From NCBI GenBank assembly GCA_944322025.1, contig CALUOH010000031.1, positions 1-38,423 of the forward strand: a DNA stretch of 38,423 bases, given 5' to 3'. Shown piece by piece: positions 36,499 to 38,423 of the stretch. This stretch comes from an uncultured Bacteroidales bacterium (GTDB taxonomy: Bacteria > Bacteroidota > Bacteroidia > Bacteroidales > Paludibacteraceae). The first letter of the stretch is position 1. The number at the start of each line of letters is the position of its first letter. A program made the translations under genes and the position numbers. Below the pieces are notes generated by a model that searched no databases, was not told the origin of the DNA, and saw nothing but the letters and a program-made list of their open reading frames with translations.

Positions 36499-37857
36499 TC
36501 ATAAAGTAGGTAAATTCATGCCCGTTATCTTGCGGTAGAGGTCGAGGGCATAGATGTCGGTCATGCCACTGACGTAGTCTATCACGCTCAATATCCTGTC
36601 GTACGGGCTGTCGGCGCGTACCTCGTACTGCTGGGGTATGCGGTTGAGGAGCTGGCGGGAGTAGGATTTCTCCGGCTCGAAGACGGCGGAGAGGAGGTCG
36701 TCCATGAGTTCGGATATGATGCGGTAGCCGGCAAGCTCTATGTCGAGTACCATCTGTGAGCGGTAGATACGCTCGACGGCAATGGAGGACATGCGGCGGT
36801 ATGCGGAGGCGCAACGTCCGGATACGCGGCCGATGAGTGAGCCGGTGAAGAGGCCGGAGAGTATCTCGTCCTCATGGTCGGCGAAGACGCGGACGCATTC
36901 GTCGACAAGAAGGCCGATGACGGTGGAGCGGAGGTAGGCCACGCGCTCATTGTCGTCCTGCACGGTCTGGAATATACGCCCGGCACGCTGCTGCCGCTCT
37001 TCGGGGAGGAAGGCCATGAGCATGTCACGCGTCTGTTCGAAGGAGAGGAGCTTGAGCTTGAAGGCATCGTCGACATCCATCACCTGATAGCATATGTCGT
37101 CGGCGGCCTCGACGAGGTAGACCAGCGGATGGCGCACGCGGCGGCCGCCGCCGGAGGGCGAGGGGATTATGCCAAGCTCTGCGGCGATGCGTGAGTATGC
37201 CTCTTTTTCGGACTGGAAGAAGCCGAATTTGCACTTTCGGCCGTCGGCCTTTAGGGCTTCGTAGGGGTATTTGACGATGGCGGCCAGTGTGCTGTATGTC
37301 ATGGCGAAGCCTCCCTCGCGGCGGCCGTTGAAGCGGTGGGTGAGGAGGCGGAAGGCATTGGCGTTGCCGTCGAAGCGGGTGAAGTCGGCCCACTGTTCGT
37401 CGGAGAGGGCACAGGAGGCGCGGAGGGAGAGGCCGGGGCCCTCGGAGAAGTAGGTGGCGATGGCGTTTTCGCCGGAGTGGCCGAAGGGGGGATTGCCCAT
37501 GTCGTGGGCGAGGCATGCGGCGGATACTATGTCGCCGATGGCATTGAAGTGGCCGCCCTGTTCGCCGTATTTCTCGCGGAGGCGGTCGGAGACTCCGTAG
37601 CCGAGCGAGCGGCCGACGCATGCGACTTCGAGGCTGTGGGTTAGGCGGTTGTGGACGAATACGCTGCCGGGCAGGGGGAAGACCTGTGTCTTGTTCTGCA
37701 AGCGGCGGAAGGGTGCGGAGAAGATGAGGCGGTCGTAGTCGCGCTGGAATACGGAGCGGCGGTCGTGCTTTTCGTCGTAGTAGCGTTCCAGTCCGAAGCG
37801 TTTCGCGCTGAGGAGTTTTTTCCAATCCATCTTTTCCATAGGAGTGTGCTGTGTCAT
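36499..37857 (-). CDS. dgt: Deoxyguanosinetriphosphate triphosphohydrolase (HD domain)
   Basis: A 452-residue HD-superfamily dNTPase that splits dGTP or other dNTPs to nucleoside and triphosphate, affecting dNTP pools. Metal ligands are His74 (NRLTHSLEV) and His118-Asp119 (CLAHDMGNPPFGHSGE), with the N-terminal signature FSAPFRRLQNKTQVFPL. Length is normal. No strong ribosome binding site precedes the ATG at 37855-37857; internal ATGs at codons 7 and 10 are alternatives. It follows the basic hypothetical protein by 24 nt, and both may share a transcript. Confidence 0.93.
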   Translation of the reverse strand: MTQHTPMEKMDWKKLLSAKRFGLERYYDEKHDRRSVFQRDYDRLIFSAPFRRLQNKTQVFPLPGSVFVHNRLTHSLEVACVGRSLGYGVSDRLREKYGEQGGHFNAIGDIVSAACLAHDMGNPPFGHSGENAIATYFSEGPGLSLRASCALSDEQWADFTRFDGNANAFRLLTHRFNGRREGGFAMTYSTLAAIVKYPYEALKADGRKCKFGFFQSEKEAYSRIAAELGIIPSPSGGGRRVRHPLVYLVEAADDICYQVMDVDDAFKLKLLSFEQTRDMLMAFLPEERQQRAGRIFQTVQDDNERVAYLRSTVIGLLVDECVRVFADHEDEILSGLFTGSLIGRVSGRCASAYRRMSSIAVERIYRSQMVLDIELAGYRIISELMDDLLSAVFEPEKSYSRQLLNRIPQQYEVRADSPYDRILSVIDYVSGMTDIYALDLYRKITGMNLPTL

Positions 37858-37881
37858 ATATTATATTGTGTGTTCATACTG

Positions 37882-38423
37882 TCAGCCTGCGCCTGAGGTG
37901 GAGGGGACGGGCAGGGGTGCGGGGACGGTACGGCGGCGCACCTCGTAGAGCTCCGCGCGGCGGAGGGTGATTTCCGCCCAGCGGCTGTGGGGCTTGATGG
38001 CACGGATAAGTTGCTCACGCTGAGGGGTGTTATCTTCGAGGAGCTCCTGCCGTTCACGCTCGGCACGGCGGCGGCGACGCTCTTCGGCGACGCGGCGCAT
38101 GCGGGCTATGTCCTCGGAGCGGAGGGCGTCCTCCACGCGGAGGCGGCGGATGTGGTGGGCTATGCAGGCTCCGCGGGCTGTCTTATAGCCGAGTTCGGCG
38201 GCGTGGGTGTCCCAGTAGAGGCGGCGGGCGGGGTCGGCCAACTCGCTCTTAGCCAAGGCTGTGGCGCGGGAGAGGAGGCTGCGGGAGCGGAGCTGGGCCT
38301 CGGTGTCGGGCTGGCGTATCCCGACGGGGCAGATGGTGTAGACACGGCCCCAACGGACTGTGATGCGCAGTCCGGAGGGGCGCATGCGCCGCCTGACGTA
38401 GGGGACGTAGCCGAGTGATACGA
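37882..38423 (-). CDS. Basic hypothetical protein, cut by the right window edge
   Basis: The frame ends at 37882 and stays open to the window end. An ATG at 38383-38385 would give 167 residues, but the residues just upstream (GYVPYVRRR) read as real coding sequence, so the start may be outside the window. The product is very rich in Arg. It has an N-terminal part with GRVYTICPVGIRQPDTEAQ, a central helical segment (ADPARRLYWDTHAAELGYKTARG) and an Arg/Glu-rich coiled stretch (about 115-135 from the ATG). I do not recognise the family; a nucleic-acid-binding role is only a guess from the charge. It is the first gene of a likely two-gene unit with dgt. Confidence 0.55.
   Translation of the reverse strand, partial: VSLGYVPYVRRRMRPSGLRITVRWGRVYTICPVGIRQPDTEAQLRSRSLLSRATALAKSELADPARRLYWDTHAAELGYKTARGACIAHHIRRLRVEDALRSEDIARMRRVAEERRRRRAERERQELLEDNTPQREQLIRAIKPHSRWAEITLRRAELYEVRRRTVPAPLPVPSTSGAG

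Overview
The window looks like chromosomal DNA of a GC-rich member of the Bacteroidales. The reasons are promoters of the Bacteroides type (TTTG, a spacer of about 20 nt, then TAnnTTTG), a fused FeoA-FeoB iron transporter, a carboxynorspermidine decarboxylase, a Lys-type phosphoglycerate dehydrogenase, BspA-like surface repeats, and three secreted proteins ending in tails like those of type IX secretion cargo. The genus cannot be fixed by eye; Muribaculaceae, Barnesiellaceae and Rikenellaceae relatives are all plausible. No tRNA, rRNA, CRISPR array or insertion sequence was seen.

Left edge (1-1065): an A+T-rich stretch. The first 80 bases hold the start of a minus-strand gene whose product reads like a Bacteroidota RiPP (lanthipeptide-type) leader peptide; the core lies outside the window. 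Upstream of it are a good promoter, a possible 28-residue leader ORF, and two inverted copies of a dispersed intergenic repeat.

1066-7469 (+): an apparent operon of two large secreted EndA/NucM-type nucleases with different accessory domains, followed by nspC for polyamine synthesis, closed by a strong bidirectional hairpin. 7554-10208 (-): feoAB. 10409-12835 (-): a strikingly A+T-rich BspA-like leucine-rich-repeat protein with seven InlB-type repeats.

13423-22647 (-): a nucleotide-sugar cluster. All five enzymes expected for UDP-ManNAc3NAcA are present (WbpA, B, E, D and I types), with rmlA, rmlC and rmlD for dTDP-rhamnose and an alpha/beta hydrolase. No glycosyltransferase, flippase or rmlB is present, so this is a precursor-supply cluster. 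Upstream on the same strand, udk, a DEDD exonuclease and an MltF-type lytic transglycosylase lipoprotein (22700-25480) form a tight operon that may read into it. In Porphyromonas the Wbp sugar belongs to the A-LPS that anchors type IX cargo, which gives a possible link to the cargo-like proteins here.

25575-38423: a small membrane protein with an array of promoter-like repeats upstream, clpB (+), then minus-strand xerD, serA, a cation-diffusion transporter, pyruvate phosphate dikinase, dGTPase, and a basic protein cut by the right edge. The dispersed repeat recurs in at least four intergenic regions and is the main non-coding signal of the window.
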